Positions 8,406-16,322 of a DNA stretch of 64,000 nt are shown here, piece after piece (position 1 is the stretch's first letter; the number at the start of each line of letters is the position of its first letter). The DNA is taken from assembly GCA_023435705.1 (NCBI GenBank), contig JAEYRH010000013.1:66306-130305 (forward strand), given 5' to 3'. A program made the position numbers and the translations under genes. Source of the DNA: Bacillota bacterium. GTDB lineage: Bacteria > Bacillota > Clostridia > Christensenellales > UMGS416. A model generated the notes under the pieces. It saw nothing but the letters and a program-made list of their open reading frames with translations, had not been told where the DNA came from and did no database searches.

Positions 8406-9179
8406 ATGCAGGACATCAAGAATAAACTGGGCTTCATCTGCGACATGGACGGCGTGATTTATCACGGCAACCATCTGCTCCCCGGCGCGAAGGATTTTGT
8501 GGATTGGCTTGTAAAGGAAAACAAGAGCTTCCTGTTTTTAACCAACTCCTCAGAGAGATCTCCGAGAGAGCTCCGGCAGAAGCTGCAGCGTATGGGCATG
8601 GACGTAGAGGAGACTCATTTTTATACCAGTGCGTTGGCCACGGCGGAATTCCTCTCCACGCAAATGCCCCATTGCTCGGCATACGTGATTGGCGAGGCAG
8701 GCTTGCAAAACGCGCTGTATGAGGCTGGGATCACGTTTAATGATGTTTCACCCGATTATGTTGTGGTGGGCGAGACGCGCCACTATAACTACGAGAGTAT
8801 CCTGAGAGCAGTGAGCCTGGTCAACAAAGGTGCTCGCCTGATTGGCACCAATCCTGACCTCACCGGCCCCATTGAGGGTGGAATTGCCCCGGCTTGCCGG
8901 GCACTGGTGGCACCCATCGAGATGTCTACAGGCAAGCAGGCATATTTCGTGGGAAAGCCAAACCCCCTGATGATGCGCACCGGCCGCAAGATGCTGGGTT
9001 GCCACTCCGCTGAGATGGTGATCATCGGAGACCGGATGGACACCGACATCATCGCCGGCATAGAGTCCGGCATTGACACGGTGCTGGTGCTTACCGGTGT
9101 TTCCACCCGTGAGAGCATCAACCAGTTCCCCTACCGGCCAAGTTACGTGCTGGACAGGGTGGGGGACATTGTGAAGTAG
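8406..9179 (+). CDS. HAD-IIA family hydrolase (NagD/PNPase-like)
   Basis: A 257-residue HAD phosphatase of subfamily IIA. The nucleophile motif is DMDGVIYHG (Asp13 nucleophile, Asp15 acid/base). Motif II is LTNSSERSP, the lysine motif is VGKPNPLMM, and motif IV is IIGDRMDTDIIAG. These enzymes dephosphorylate sugar phosphates, nucleotides or pyridoxal phosphate; the C2-type cap does not reveal the substrate by eye. It has its own promoter and a ribosome binding site, AAGGACGG. The stop codon is followed at once by a CAGTAGT-type repeat. Confidence 0.88.
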   Translation: MQDIKNKLGFICDMDGVIYHGNHLLPGAKDFVDWLVKENKSFLFLTNSSERSPRELRQKLQRMGMDVEETHFYTSALATAEFLSTQMPHCSAYVIGEAGLQNALYEAGITFNDVSPDYVVVGETRHYNYESILRAVSLVNKGARLIGTNPDLTGPIEGGIAPACRALVAPIEMSTGKQAYFVGKPNPLMMRTGRKMLGCHSAEMVIIGDRMDTDIIAGIESGIDTVLVLTGVSTRESINQFPYRPSYVLDRVGDIVK

Positions 9180-9180
9180 T

Positions 9181-9214
9181 CAGTAGTCAGTAGCCAGTAG
9201 TCAGTGGTCAATGG
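9181..9214. repeat. CAGTAGT short tandem repeat
   Basis: About four degenerate copies of a seven-base CAGTAGT/CAGTAGC unit directly follow the HAD stop codon. Similar tracts follow infB (14867-14889) and the 28.4-kb lipoprotein gene. Confidence 0.6.
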
Positions 9215-9252
9215 AAAGTACGATACAGTCGGAATATGGCGGTCAATGTAGA

Positions 9253-9298
9253 GGCCGGGCTCTGTACCGGCCCGCAATCCCACCGTCGCTACGGCGAC
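9253..9298. repeat. REP-like palindromic element
   Basis: Two hairpins: GGCCGG (9253-9258) with CCGGCC (9267-9272), then GTCGC TACG GCGAC (9285-9298) followed by ACCTCTCCTTT. The first hairpin recurs after infB at 14891-14912. This is typical of short non-coding interspersed elements. Confidence 0.55.
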
Positions 9299-9387
9299 AC
9301 CTCTCCTTTACCCAACACAAGGATGGTGATCTATTTGTGTTGTGGGCTTTAAATCCAAGCAATTGCGCGGATTTTGAAATTGGCTTG

Positions 9388-9416
9388 TTGATATTTGCCA
9401 GACACGGTGTTATAAT
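9388..9416 (+). promoter_or_regulatory. sigma-A promoter of the rimP-nusA-infB operon
   Basis: TTGATA (9388-9393), an exact 17-base spacer, and a consensus TATAAT (9411-9416). It drives a leader of about 200 bases ahead of rimP. Confidence 0.75.
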
Positions 9417-9454
9417 AAAACAGGTTGATTTCGCGCTGATGACTGCGTTTTCGC

Positions 9455-9484
9455 AAGAGTGGGGCTCCCCACTCTTTCGCATTG
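9455..9484 (+). promoter_or_regulatory. leader hairpin upstream of rimP
   Basis: AAGAGTGGGG (9455-9464) and CCCCACTCTT (9467-9476) form a near-perfect palindrome about 40 bases into the transcript, followed by TCGCATTGTTTT. It could be an attenuator or an RNA-processing site; NusA autoregulation at the operon leader is known in other bacteria. No function is proven here. Confidence 0.5.
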
Positions 9485-9624
9485 TTTTAGGCTTCAACAA
9501 CCGGACACGGTGATTGGGCTGAAAGGCGTCGCTTTTCGGCGAATTGTAGTCTTTCTGGCGCGGAGATTTGCTTTCCGTAGGGGGAGAATGCCTTCTGCGG
9601 CCATCATGGAAAGGTGAAGAGCGG

Positions 9625-10095
9625 TTGGAGAAAAGGTCCGTCAAGGATGTCGCAAAGGCCGTTGTAGAACGGGGACTGGCAGGAACAGAATACGAACTCG
9701 TGGATGTCCAGTTCAAGAGCGAACGGGGCCAATGGTATTTAAACATATTTGTGGACAAGCCTGGTGGCATCATGCTTGATGACTGCGAGCTTGTCAACCA
9801 GTTGATCGATCCGATTTTGGATTCTGAGCCGGAGATCGCCGGAAAACACGATTTTCTGGTCGTGTCGTCACCGGGGTTAGACAGGCCGATTAAAACTGAT
9901 AACGATTTTAAGCGTAATCTGGGCAGAAAACTGGATGTGAAACTCTTCTCCCCCATGGACAAAAAGAGGGAGATTACCGGTGTATTGATGTCGTTCGATG
10001 CTGAGAACATCAATCTGGAGCAGGACGGCGCCAAAGAGGCCATTGTTGTGAAACGAGCCAACATCGCCAAGGCACAGCAGCATATCGAGTTCTGA
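9625..10095 (+). CDS. rimP: ribosome maturation factor RimP
   Basis: A 156-residue RimP, needed for 30S subunit maturation. Family signatures are GTEYELVDVQFKSERGQWYLNIFVDKPGG, LDDCELVNQLIDPILD and the central SSPGLDRPI. The TTG at 9625 (MEKRSVKDVAKAV after initiation) is chosen because AAAGGTGAAG lies just upstream and the product then has the normal length; the region before it is untranslated leader. It is the first gene of the operon and is followed 13 bases later by nusA. Confidence 0.9.
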   Translation: MEKRSVKDVAKAVVERGLAGTEYELVDVQFKSERGQWYLNIFVDKPGGIMLDDCELVNQLIDPILDSEPEIAGKHDFLVVSSPGLDRPIKTDNDFKRNLGRKLDVKLFSPMDKKREITGVLMSFDAENINLEQDGAKEAIVVKRANIAKAQQHIEF

Positions 10096-10108
10096 GGAGT
10101 GGATTGGA

Positions 10109-11221
10109 ATGAAAGTTGATTTTCTGAATGCCCTTGACGAAATAGAAAAAGAGAGAGGTATCGGCAAGGATGTATTGCTGGAGGCCATCGAGGCCGCCCT
10201 TGCCGCCGCATACAAGCGAAATTATGGAAGCGAGCAGAATGTCCGTGTGAATGTGTCCCGCGAGAGCGGCGACATCAAGGTGTATAACCTGCGCACTGTC
10301 GTGGAAGAGGTTGCCAATCCCGAGACCGAGGTGAGCCTGGAGGAAGCCAAGAGCATCGCTACCCGTTACCGCGTGGGTGATATTGTGGAGCGAGAGGTTT
10401 CAACCAGTGATTTCGGCCGCATTGCGGCTCAGACTGCCAAGCAGGTGATCGTGCAGCGCATTCGCGAAGCCGAGCGCGGCGTGATTTTTGATGAGTTTCA
10501 GGAAAAGCAGGATGAGATTGTCACCGGCGTGGTGCGCCGTGTGGAGCGTAACAATGTGTATATCGGTGTGGGCCGCAGCGAGTGCTACCTGCCGCCGTCT
10601 GAACAAGCCCGCAGCGAGCGCTATATGGTCAATGACCGTCTGAGGGTATATGTTGTGGAGGTCCGCCGCACCAACAAGGGCCCACAAGTGATCGTGAGCC
10701 GGTCCCACCCGGGCTTGATCAAGAGGCTGTTTGAAAATGAAGTGCCCGAAATCAAGACCGGTGTGGTGGAGATCCGCGGGATTACCCGCGAGGCCGGCTA
10801 CCGCACCAAAATGGCTGTCTATTCCCGCGATGAGGAAGTGGATCCGGTGGGCGCCTGCGTGGGCCAGCGTGGCATGCGCGTGGAACGTGTTGTGGCCGAG
10901 CTTGGCAACGAGCGCATTGACATCGTGCCCTGGAGCGATGACCCGGCTGAGTATATCGCCAACGCCTTAAGCCCCGCCAAGGTGAGCATGGTGCGCCTGA
11001 ATGAACGGGACAAAATCGCACGCATCATTGTGGCGGATAACCAGCTTTCGCTTGCCATTGGCCGCGAGGGGCAAAATGCCCGGCTGGCCGCAAAGCTCAC
11101 TGGCTGGAAGATTGACATCAAGAGTCAGTCACAAGTGATGGCAGCCGCCGCTGAAGAGGCGATGATGGAAGAGACCGAAGAGTATGAAGAGGCCGAGGAG
11201 TTTGAGGAGTCTCAGGAATAG
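10109..11221 (+). CDS. nusA: transcription termination/antitermination factor NusA
   Basis: A 370-residue NusA of normal Firmicutes length. It has the N-terminal RNA-polymerase-binding domain (1-125, beginning MKVDFLNALDEIEKERGI), an S1 domain (about 130-200, VTGVVRRVERNNVYIGVG), and KH domains with the GACVGQRGMRVERVV and AIGREGQNARLAAKLTGW motifs. The C-terminus is a short glutamate-rich tail (EETEEYEEAEEFEE) in place of the acidic repeats of proteobacterial NusA. It binds RNA polymerase and nascent RNA and modulates pausing and termination. It sits in its usual operon position between rimP and ylxR. Confidence 0.95.
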   Translation: MKVDFLNALDEIEKERGIGKDVLLEAIEAALAAAYKRNYGSEQNVRVNVSRESGDIKVYNLRTVVEEVANPETEVSLEEAKSIATRYRVGDIVEREVSTSDFGRIAAQTAKQVIVQRIREAERGVIFDEFQEKQDEIVTGVVRRVERNNVYIGVGRSECYLPPSEQARSERYMVNDRLRVYVVEVRRTNKGPQVIVSRSHPGLIKRLFENEVPEIKTGVVEIRGITREAGYRTKMAVYSRDEEVDPVGACVGQRGMRVERVVAELGNERIDIVPWSDDPAEYIANALSPAKVSMVRLNERDKIARIIVADNQLSLAIGREGQNARLAAKLTGWKIDIKSQSQVMAAAAEEAMMEETEEYEEAEEFEESQE

Positions 11222-11236
11222 CCAGGAGGTGCGCCT

Positions 11237-11512
11237 GTGAAAACCAGAAAGGTTCCCATGCGCATGTGTACCGGCTGCCGGGAGCGCAAGGCCAAAAAGG
11301 AGCTCATCCGTGTGGTCCGCACACCGGAGGGAGAAGTCACCATTGACCGCACAGGCCGCAAAAACGGTCGTGGTGCATATCTATGTATGGACAATGTTGC
11401 CTGCCTGGAAAAGGCAGTGAAGACCAAGATGCTGGAGCGGTCGCTTGAGACGCCCATTGGGGCTGAAATCTACGAAAAGCTCCGCGGGGAGTTGACGGAC
11501 AACCATGAGTGA
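11237..11512 (+). CDS. ylxR: YlxR/RnpM family RNA-binding protein
   Basis: A 91-residue DUF448 protein with the signature RMCTGCRERKAKKELIRVVR and GRKNGRGAYLC. Members bind RNA; in Bacillus the protein modulates RNase P. The GTG at 11237 is used with an upstream AGGAGGTG. The last codons overlap ylxQ by eight bases, which indicates coupled translation inside the nusA-infB operon. Confidence 0.9.
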   Translation: MKTRKVPMRMCTGCRERKAKKELIRVVRTPEGEVTIDRTGRKNGRGAYLCMDNVACLEKAVKTKMLERSLETPIGAEIYEKLRGELTDNHE

Positions 11513-11810
11513 CCGCTTGAAAGGTATGATCGGCTTGGCCATCAAAGCTGGCCGCGCGGTCTCGGGAGGGTTCGCCGTGCAGGGCGTTGTGGTGCAGCGC
11601 AAGGCAAAACTGGTGCTGGTGGATGGCAGAGCAGCGCCGAACACCGTGAGGCAGTATACTGCGATGTGTGAAAACAACCGTGTGCCATGCATCGTTCTGA
11701 AGGAAGAGGGCTTGTTGGAGCAGTTGACCAGCCGCGACAACAGGACAGTACTGGCGATTATCGACGGCGGGTTTGCCGAGGCGATACAGGAGATTTTGAG
11801 GAAAGAATAA
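11505..11810 (+). CDS. ylxQ: L7Ae-family ribosomal/RNA-binding protein YlxQ
   Basis: A 101-residue protein of the L7Ae/L30e fold. It starts MSDRLKGMIGLAIKAGRAVSGG and has the conserved KLVLVDGRAAPNT segment. L7Ae proteins recognise kink-turn RNA. Its position between ylxR and infB is conserved in Firmicutes. The start overlaps the end of ylxR. Confidence 0.88.
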   Translation: MSDRLKGMIGLAIKAGRAVSGGFAVQGVVVQRKAKLVLVDGRAAPNTVRQYTAMCENNRVPCIVLKEEGLLEQLTSRDNRTVLAIIDGGFAEAIQEILRKE

Positions 11811-11830
11811 CCCCGGGGGTGTGCAAGCGA

Positions 11831-14800
11831 ATGTCCAATCCACTGAGCAAAACGGCCAGCGAGCTGAAGGCTTCCTCCAATATGCTACTAGAACGGATCG
11901 GGGAGACGCGCAGGAGGGCTCATGACACTGTGCTGAGCCTTCGCGATCTCGAAGAGGCGATCAAGGGCAGAATACGGGATGACCATGAGCGCGCCAGGGC
12001 GATGGAAGCACTGGAGCAGGATCTGCCCCAGGTTGCTGAGGAGCCGGCCATTGCAGTCAAGGTTAAGCCGGAGCCTGTGGCTCCCCCGGAGATTGTCTTC
12101 GAGCCGGTGGCGGCTAAAGAGTCTTCTCCCGTGCCACCCGCACGGGTAGAAGTGCCTGCCCGCGCCGCGGAGCCTGAGGTGAAGGAAAAGGTCTCTGTGA
12201 AGGAGCCTGAATCCAAACCGGTCGAGCAGCCGGAAGTCAAGGCCGAGGAGCCCAAGGCTGCCCCCGCTCCAGAGCCTGAGAAGGCTGACAAGGCAGAAGC
12301 ACCAGCCACGCCGGCGGTGCAGGAGCCGAAGGAATCCAGGCCTGTGCCTGAGTTTCCGAAAGCTGAGATTCCCCAGGAGCGAGCCAAACCGGTGTTCCCC
12401 AGGGCTGAACCGCCCAAGGAGCGCGTCTATACGCCCCGGCCTGACAGCCAGCCCCGTCCATCCTATGGGCGTGATGACCGGCAGCCATATCGGCCCGATG
12501 ACCGCAGGCCTGGTGCCAACGGCACGTTTACGCCACGCGTGGGTGCCAACGGCCCGTTCATCCCCAAGACACCCCCGGTGGGAGCCAACGGCGCGTTTAT
12601 CGCCAAGCCCCGCCCGGAAGGCCAGCAGGGCACGTTCCAGCCCCGCGTGGGAGCCAACGGCGCATTTATTGCCAAGCCCCGTCCGGAAGGCCAGCAGGGC
12701 ACGTTCCAACCCCGCGTGGGGGCCAACGGCGCGTTCATTCCCAAACCCAGGCCTGAGGGCCAGGGTGCTCCTGCCCGTCCCGGCGGTTACCGCCCCAGTG
12801 CTGGCGGCAGTGGCGGCGGGTTCGGCCAAAGGCCGGTGTCTGAGCGCGATATTAAAAAGCAGCTCCTGGTCACACCCACGCAACAAAAAGAGCGTGTGAG
12901 TAATTATGACCCGAATAAAACAGACCTTCGCCGTCGCGAAAAGGTTGCCGAATCGCTGGCGGAGGACAAGAAGAACAAAAACAAGAAGACGCTGCTGACC
13001 GGCATAGTGCCCGGTGCGGATATGGAGGAATTCTATTCCCCGCAGGGCTCTTTGGGCCGCAGACCCAAGAAGCTTAAGAAGATTATGCGCCCTGAACGCA
13101 TTGTGATCGAGGAAGCCACCGTTGTTGGCGAGCGCGTCTCGATCAAGACGCTGGCAGAGCGGATCGGCAAGCCCGGTGCGGAGATAATCAAGAAACTCTT
13201 CCTGCTGGGCATCATCGCCACGATCAACGCCGACATTGATTTTGACACCGCTGCCCTGGTGGCCGGCGAGTTCGGCATTACCTTGAAGCAGGAGCTCGAA
13301 AAGAGCTTCGAAGAGCGCATGGTTGATATCTACGGCGAGCAGGACGAGCCCGGAGAGATGACCACCAGGCCTCCTGTCGTCACGATCATGGGCCACGTTG
13401 ACCATGGCAAGACCTCTCTGCTGGACGCTATCCGATCCACACGCGTGGCTGCCGGGGAAGCCGGAGGCATCACGCAGCACATTGGTGCCTACTCGGTGGA
13501 AATTCATGGCAAGCCGATCACATTCCTTGACACCCCCGGCCATGAGGCATTCACCTCAATGCGCGCCCGTGGTGCCATGGTCACTGATATCGCGATCCTG
13601 GTCATTGCAGCAGACGACGGTGTAATGCCCCAGACTGTGGAGGCGATCAACCACGCCAAGGCTGCCAAGGTGCCGATCATCGTGGCTCTTAACAAGATCG
13701 ACCTGCCCAACGCTGATCCCGAACGCATCAAGCAGCAGCTCACCGAATACGAGCTGGTGGCAGAAGAGTGGGGCGGCGAAACGATTATGGCGCCGGTATC
13801 CGCCGCGACACACAAGGGCATCGAGCAGCTTCTGGAAATGATTTTGCTGGTGGCCGATGTGCAGGAGCTGAAAGCCAACCCCGAAGCTCCTGCCCGTGGT
13901 GTGGTGGTGGAAGCCCGTATGGACAAATGGCGCGGCCCTGTGGCCACGATCCTTGTGCAAAACGGCACGCTGCATGTGGGTGACTATGTGGTGTCCGGCA
14001 CCGTGTTTGGCCGTGTGCGTGCGATGAACAATGATCTTGGGAAGAGAGTGGATGAAGCAACACCCTCCATGCCGGTGGAGTTGATGGGTCTATCGGAGAC
14101 ACCGGAAGCCGGTGATGTGTTCTACTGCGTGGAGGATGAGCGCCTGGCCCGCCAGGTGGCTGGCGAGCGCCGCCTGAAAGCCCGCAGCGAATCGATGACC
14201 GGCGCGTCCACAATGAAACTGGACGATCTGTTCAACCGCATGGAGCAAGGCGAGGTGGTGGACCTCAACATCATCATCCGCGCCGATGTGCGTGGTTCTG
14301 CTGAGGCCCTCAAAGGCGCGCTGGAGAAGCTCTCCAACGAAAAGGTGCGCATCAAGACGCTGCAAAGCGGTGTGGGTTCCATCAATGAAAACGACATCAT
14401 GCTGGCAAAGGCATCCAACGCCATTGTGATCGGCTTCAATGTGCGGCCAGACTCCAAAGCCTCCGACGCCGCTGACCGTGAGGGCGTGGATATGCGCACC
14501 TACCGCATCATCTATCAGGCCACCGAGGATATGGAGAAGGCCATGAAAGGCTTGTTGAAGCCTGAGTTCCGCGAGGTCATAACAGGCCATGCCGAGATCC
14601 GCAATGTGATCCGCATTTCCAGCGTGGGCATCGTGGCCGGCAGCTATGTGACTGATGGCAAGATGACACGCGCGAGCCAGGTGAGGCTGCTCCGCGACGG
14701 CGTGGTGGTTTTCGAAGGCAAAGTTGCCGGCCTGCGGCGCTTCAAGGACGATGTCCGCGAAGTCGAGAAAGGTTATGAGTGCGGCATCACGCTGGACGGC

Positions 14801-14866
14801 TACAGCGACATCAAGGAAGGCGACATCATCGAGTGCTTCGCCACTGAGGAGATCAAGGATCTGTAG
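11831..14866 (+). CDS. infB: translation initiation factor IF-2
   Basis: A 1,011-residue IF-2. The N-terminal region (1-350) is long, of low complexity, and rich in Pro, Glu, Lys and Ala, with Gly-Ala-Asn repeats. The IF2N fold follows (about 430-480, SIKTLAERIGKPGAEIIKKL). The GTPase has G1 GHVDHGKTS, G3 DTPGHEAF and G4 NKID. Domains II, C1 and C2 follow, with the usual SGVGSINENDIMLA region. It delivers initiator tRNA to the 30S subunit. The ATG at 11831 has GGGGGTG upstream; an in-frame GTG at 11819 is a less likely start. The antisense strand carries a long spurious open frame because of codon bias. Confidence 0.95.
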   Translation: MSNPLSKTASELKASSNMLLERIGETRRRAHDTVLSLRDLEEAIKGRIRDDHERARAMEALEQDLPQVAEEPAIAVKVKPEPVAPPEIVFEPVAAKESSPVPPARVEVPARAAEPEVKEKVSVKEPESKPVEQPEVKAEEPKAAPAPEPEKADKAEAPATPAVQEPKESRPVPEFPKAEIPQERAKPVFPRAEPPKERVYTPRPDSQPRPSYGRDDRQPYRPDDRRPGANGTFTPRVGANGPFIPKTPPVGANGAFIAKPRPEGQQGTFQPRVGANGAFIAKPRPEGQQGTFQPRVGANGAFIPKPRPEGQGAPARPGGYRPSAGGSGGGFGQRPVSERDIKKQLLVTPTQQKERVSNYDPNKTDLRRREKVAESLAEDKKNKNKKTLLTGIVPGADMEEFYSPQGSLGRRPKKLKKIMRPERIVIEEATVVGERVSIKTLAERIGKPGAEIIKKLFLLGIIATINADIDFDTAALVAGEFGITLKQELEKSFEERMVDIYGEQDEPGEMTTRPPVVTIMGHVDHGKTSLLDAIRSTRVAAGEAGGITQHIGAYSVEIHGKPITFLDTPGHEAFTSMRARGAMVTDIAILVIAADDGVMPQTVEAINHAKAAKVPIIVALNKIDLPNADPERIKQQLTEYELVAEEWGGETIMAPVSAATHKGIEQLLEMILLVADVQELKANPEAPARGVVVEARMDKWRGPVATILVQNGTLHVGDYVVSGTVFGRVRAMNNDLGKRVDEATPSMPVELMGLSETPEAGDVFYCVEDERLARQVAGERRLKARSESMTGASTMKLDDLFNRMEQGEVVDLNIIIRADVRGSAEALKGALEKLSNEKVRIKTLQSGVGSINENDIMLAKASNAIVIGFNVRPDSKASDAADREGVDMRTYRIIYQATEDMEKAMKGLLKPEFREVITGHAEIRNVIRISSVGIVAGSYVTDGKMTRASQVRLLRDGVVVFEGKVAGLRRFKDDVREVEKGYECGITLDGYSDIKEGDIIECFATEEIKDL
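12578..12763 (+). repeat. 69-bp tandem repeat inside infB
   Basis: Two nearly identical 69-base units (12578-12646 and 12647-12715) and a third partial unit (12716-12763) encode VGANGAFIAKPRPEGQQG-type peptides. Weaker VGANG copies lie just upstream. All copies stay in frame. Confidence 0.85.
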
Positions 14867-14912
14867 TAGCCAGTAGCCAGTAGTCAGTAGGGGCCGGGCT
14901 CAGTCCCGGCCC
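14867..14912. repeat. CAGTAGT repeat plus GGGCCGGG palindrome after infB
   Basis: CAGTAGC/CAGTAGT units (14867-14889) abut a perfect GGGCCGGG (14891-14898) / CCCGGCCC (14905-14912) hairpin followed by GTATTTCT. It is the same composite element as at 9181-9272. It could also terminate transcription, but the operon clearly continues. Confidence 0.6.
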
Positions 14913-14998
14913 GTATTTCTATCAGGGAATCGATACACATCGAATTGACCCCTTCCGGCAATGTTAACTACTACCAATGTTAAATGGAGTTGAGCCAA

Positions 14999-15382
14999 TT
15001 GAGCAATGAGGTGCGCCGAGACAAGATCGGCGGAGAAATTCAAAAGATCGTCAGTGACATCATCACCAACGAAATCAAGGATCCTGCCGTGCCGCAGTTC
15101 ACCAGTGTGGTGTCGGTTGAAGTGACGGCAGATATGAGCTACGCCAAGGTGCACATCAGCACACTGGGAACGCCGGAGCAGTTAAGTGGCGCTGTGGAAG
15201 CATTGAAGCGCGCCGCCGGGTTCGTGCGCCGGGAGCTGGGCCAACGGCTGACGATCCGCCATATACCGCAACTTGTATTCGTGGCCGACCGCAGCATTGA
15301 GCACAGCATCGCGCTGCAGGAGACCTTGAAGAAAATCCACGACAGTCAGGGTGGTCAGACCGATGCGCCATCAGATCATTGA
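14999..15382 (+). CDS. rbfA: 30S ribosome-binding factor RbfA
   Basis: A 127-residue RbfA with a KH-like fold. Conserved stretches are IVSDIITNEIKDP, SVVSVEVTADMSYAKVHIS and IRHIPQLVFVADRSIEH. It binds 16S rRNA during late 30S assembly and in the cold. The TTG at 14999 is preferred because GGAG at 14986-14989 is correctly spaced and the product then begins MSNEVRRDKI, as in other family members. The ATG at 14984 has no ribosome binding site. The end overlaps nrnA. Confidence 0.9.
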   Translation: MSNEVRRDKIGGEIQKIVSDIITNEIKDPAVPQFTSVVSVEVTADMSYAKVHISTLGTPEQLSGAVEALKRAAGFVRRELGQRLTIRHIPQLVFVADRSIEHSIALQETLKKIHDSQGGQTDAPSDH

Positions 15383-16322
15383 AACTCTCACAAGTGAACA
15401 GGGAAGAATTCTGGTGGCCTGCCACCGCACACCGGACGGAGATACGTTGGGAGCGGGGCTGGCTATCTTTTTATGGCTGAAGGCGCTGGGCAAGGATGTG
15501 GGCATCTATTGCGCAGACCCGGTTCCGATGCTCTACCGCTTCCTGCCGGGCAGTGATGTGGTGAAGCCTGACCATCAGCATGCCCGTCTTTTTGTGGCGG
15601 TGGACTGCGCCTCGGCGGACCGGCTGAGCGATGCCGGTGAAAAGCATCTTGCGCAAGCGGCGGTCACGGTCAACATCGACCACCACTTCACCAACACTCG
15701 CTATTGCCAGATGAACCTGGTGGACGATAAGGCAGGATCCACGGCGGAGATCGTGGCGGGCATGCTGCTGGAGAATGGCCAGTGCGTGACTCCTGGCATT
15801 GCAGATTGCCTCTATACCGGTATCGTGACTGATACCGGCCAGTTTGCCTTTGACTACACCCGCCCCGAAAGCCTGAGGACAGCCGCACGCCTGATGGAAT
15901 GCGGCGCAGCCTTCGAGGCAATCTGCGCCAGGGTGTTCCGCCGCCGCACGCTTTCAAAGACAAAACTCATCGGCACCGCGCTGAACTCCCTCAGATTGTA
16001 TGGCGGCGGCAGGGTTGCCTTGCTCAGCATCGACCAGGCCACGCTGAAAGCGTTGGACGCTACGCCGGACGAATGCGAAAGCATCGTCAACTTCGCTGTG
16101 GAAATCGATAATGTGGAGGTGGGCGTGCTGCTGCGTGAGACTCAAACAGGAGATTGGAAGGTCAGTTTGCGTTCCTCCGGTGAAGCGGATGTGGCTGCGG
16201 TTGCCAAAGGCTTCGGCGGTGGAGGCCATAAAAAGGCTTCCGGCTGCACACTGGCCGCGCCCCTTGTGGAAGCGGAACAAAAAATTGTTGCTGCGGCGAT
16301 GGCCGTAATCTCCGGCATATGA
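15363..16322 (+). CDS. nrnA: DHH/DHHA1 phosphoesterase (NrnA-like oligoribonuclease/pAp phosphatase)
   Basis: A 319-residue protein with the DHH-family motifs: HRTPDGDTLGAGLA (motif I), VAVDCASADRL (II), VNIDHHFTN (III, the DHH) and TGIVTDTGQF (IV). The C-terminal DHHA1 part has FGGGGHKKASGC. In Firmicutes this enzyme, next to rbfA and truB, degrades nanoRNA and dephosphorylates 3'-phosphoadenosine 5'-phosphate. It uses Mn2+ bound by the DHH aspartates and histidines. AGGGTGG upstream supports the ATG at 15363. The end overlaps truB by four bases. Confidence 0.9.
   Translation: MRHQIIETLTSEQGRILVACHRTPDGDTLGAGLAIFLWLKALGKDVGIYCADPVPMLYRFLPGSDVVKPDHQHARLFVAVDCASADRLSDAGEKHLAQAAVTVNIDHHFTNTRYCQMNLVDDKAGSTAEIVAGMLLENGQCVTPGIADCLYTGIVTDTGQFAFDYTRPESLRTAARLMECGAAFEAICARVFRRRTLSKTKLIGTALNSLRLYGGGRVALLSIDQATLKALDATPDECESIVNFAVEIDNVEVGVLLRETQTGDWKVSLRSSGEADVAAVAKGFGGGGHKKASGCTLAAPLVEAEQKIVAAAMAVISGI

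Noticed and set aside
9211..9513. 100-codon + strand frame upstream of rimP
   Set aside because: It runs through the repeat element, the promoter and the leader hairpin, and has no ribosome binding site.
11888..13543. Long minus-strand open frame (551 codons) opposite infB
   Set aside because: It mirrors the infB codon bias in a GC-rich, repeat-bearing region, lacks a ribosome binding site and gives low-complexity protein with no recognisable domain.
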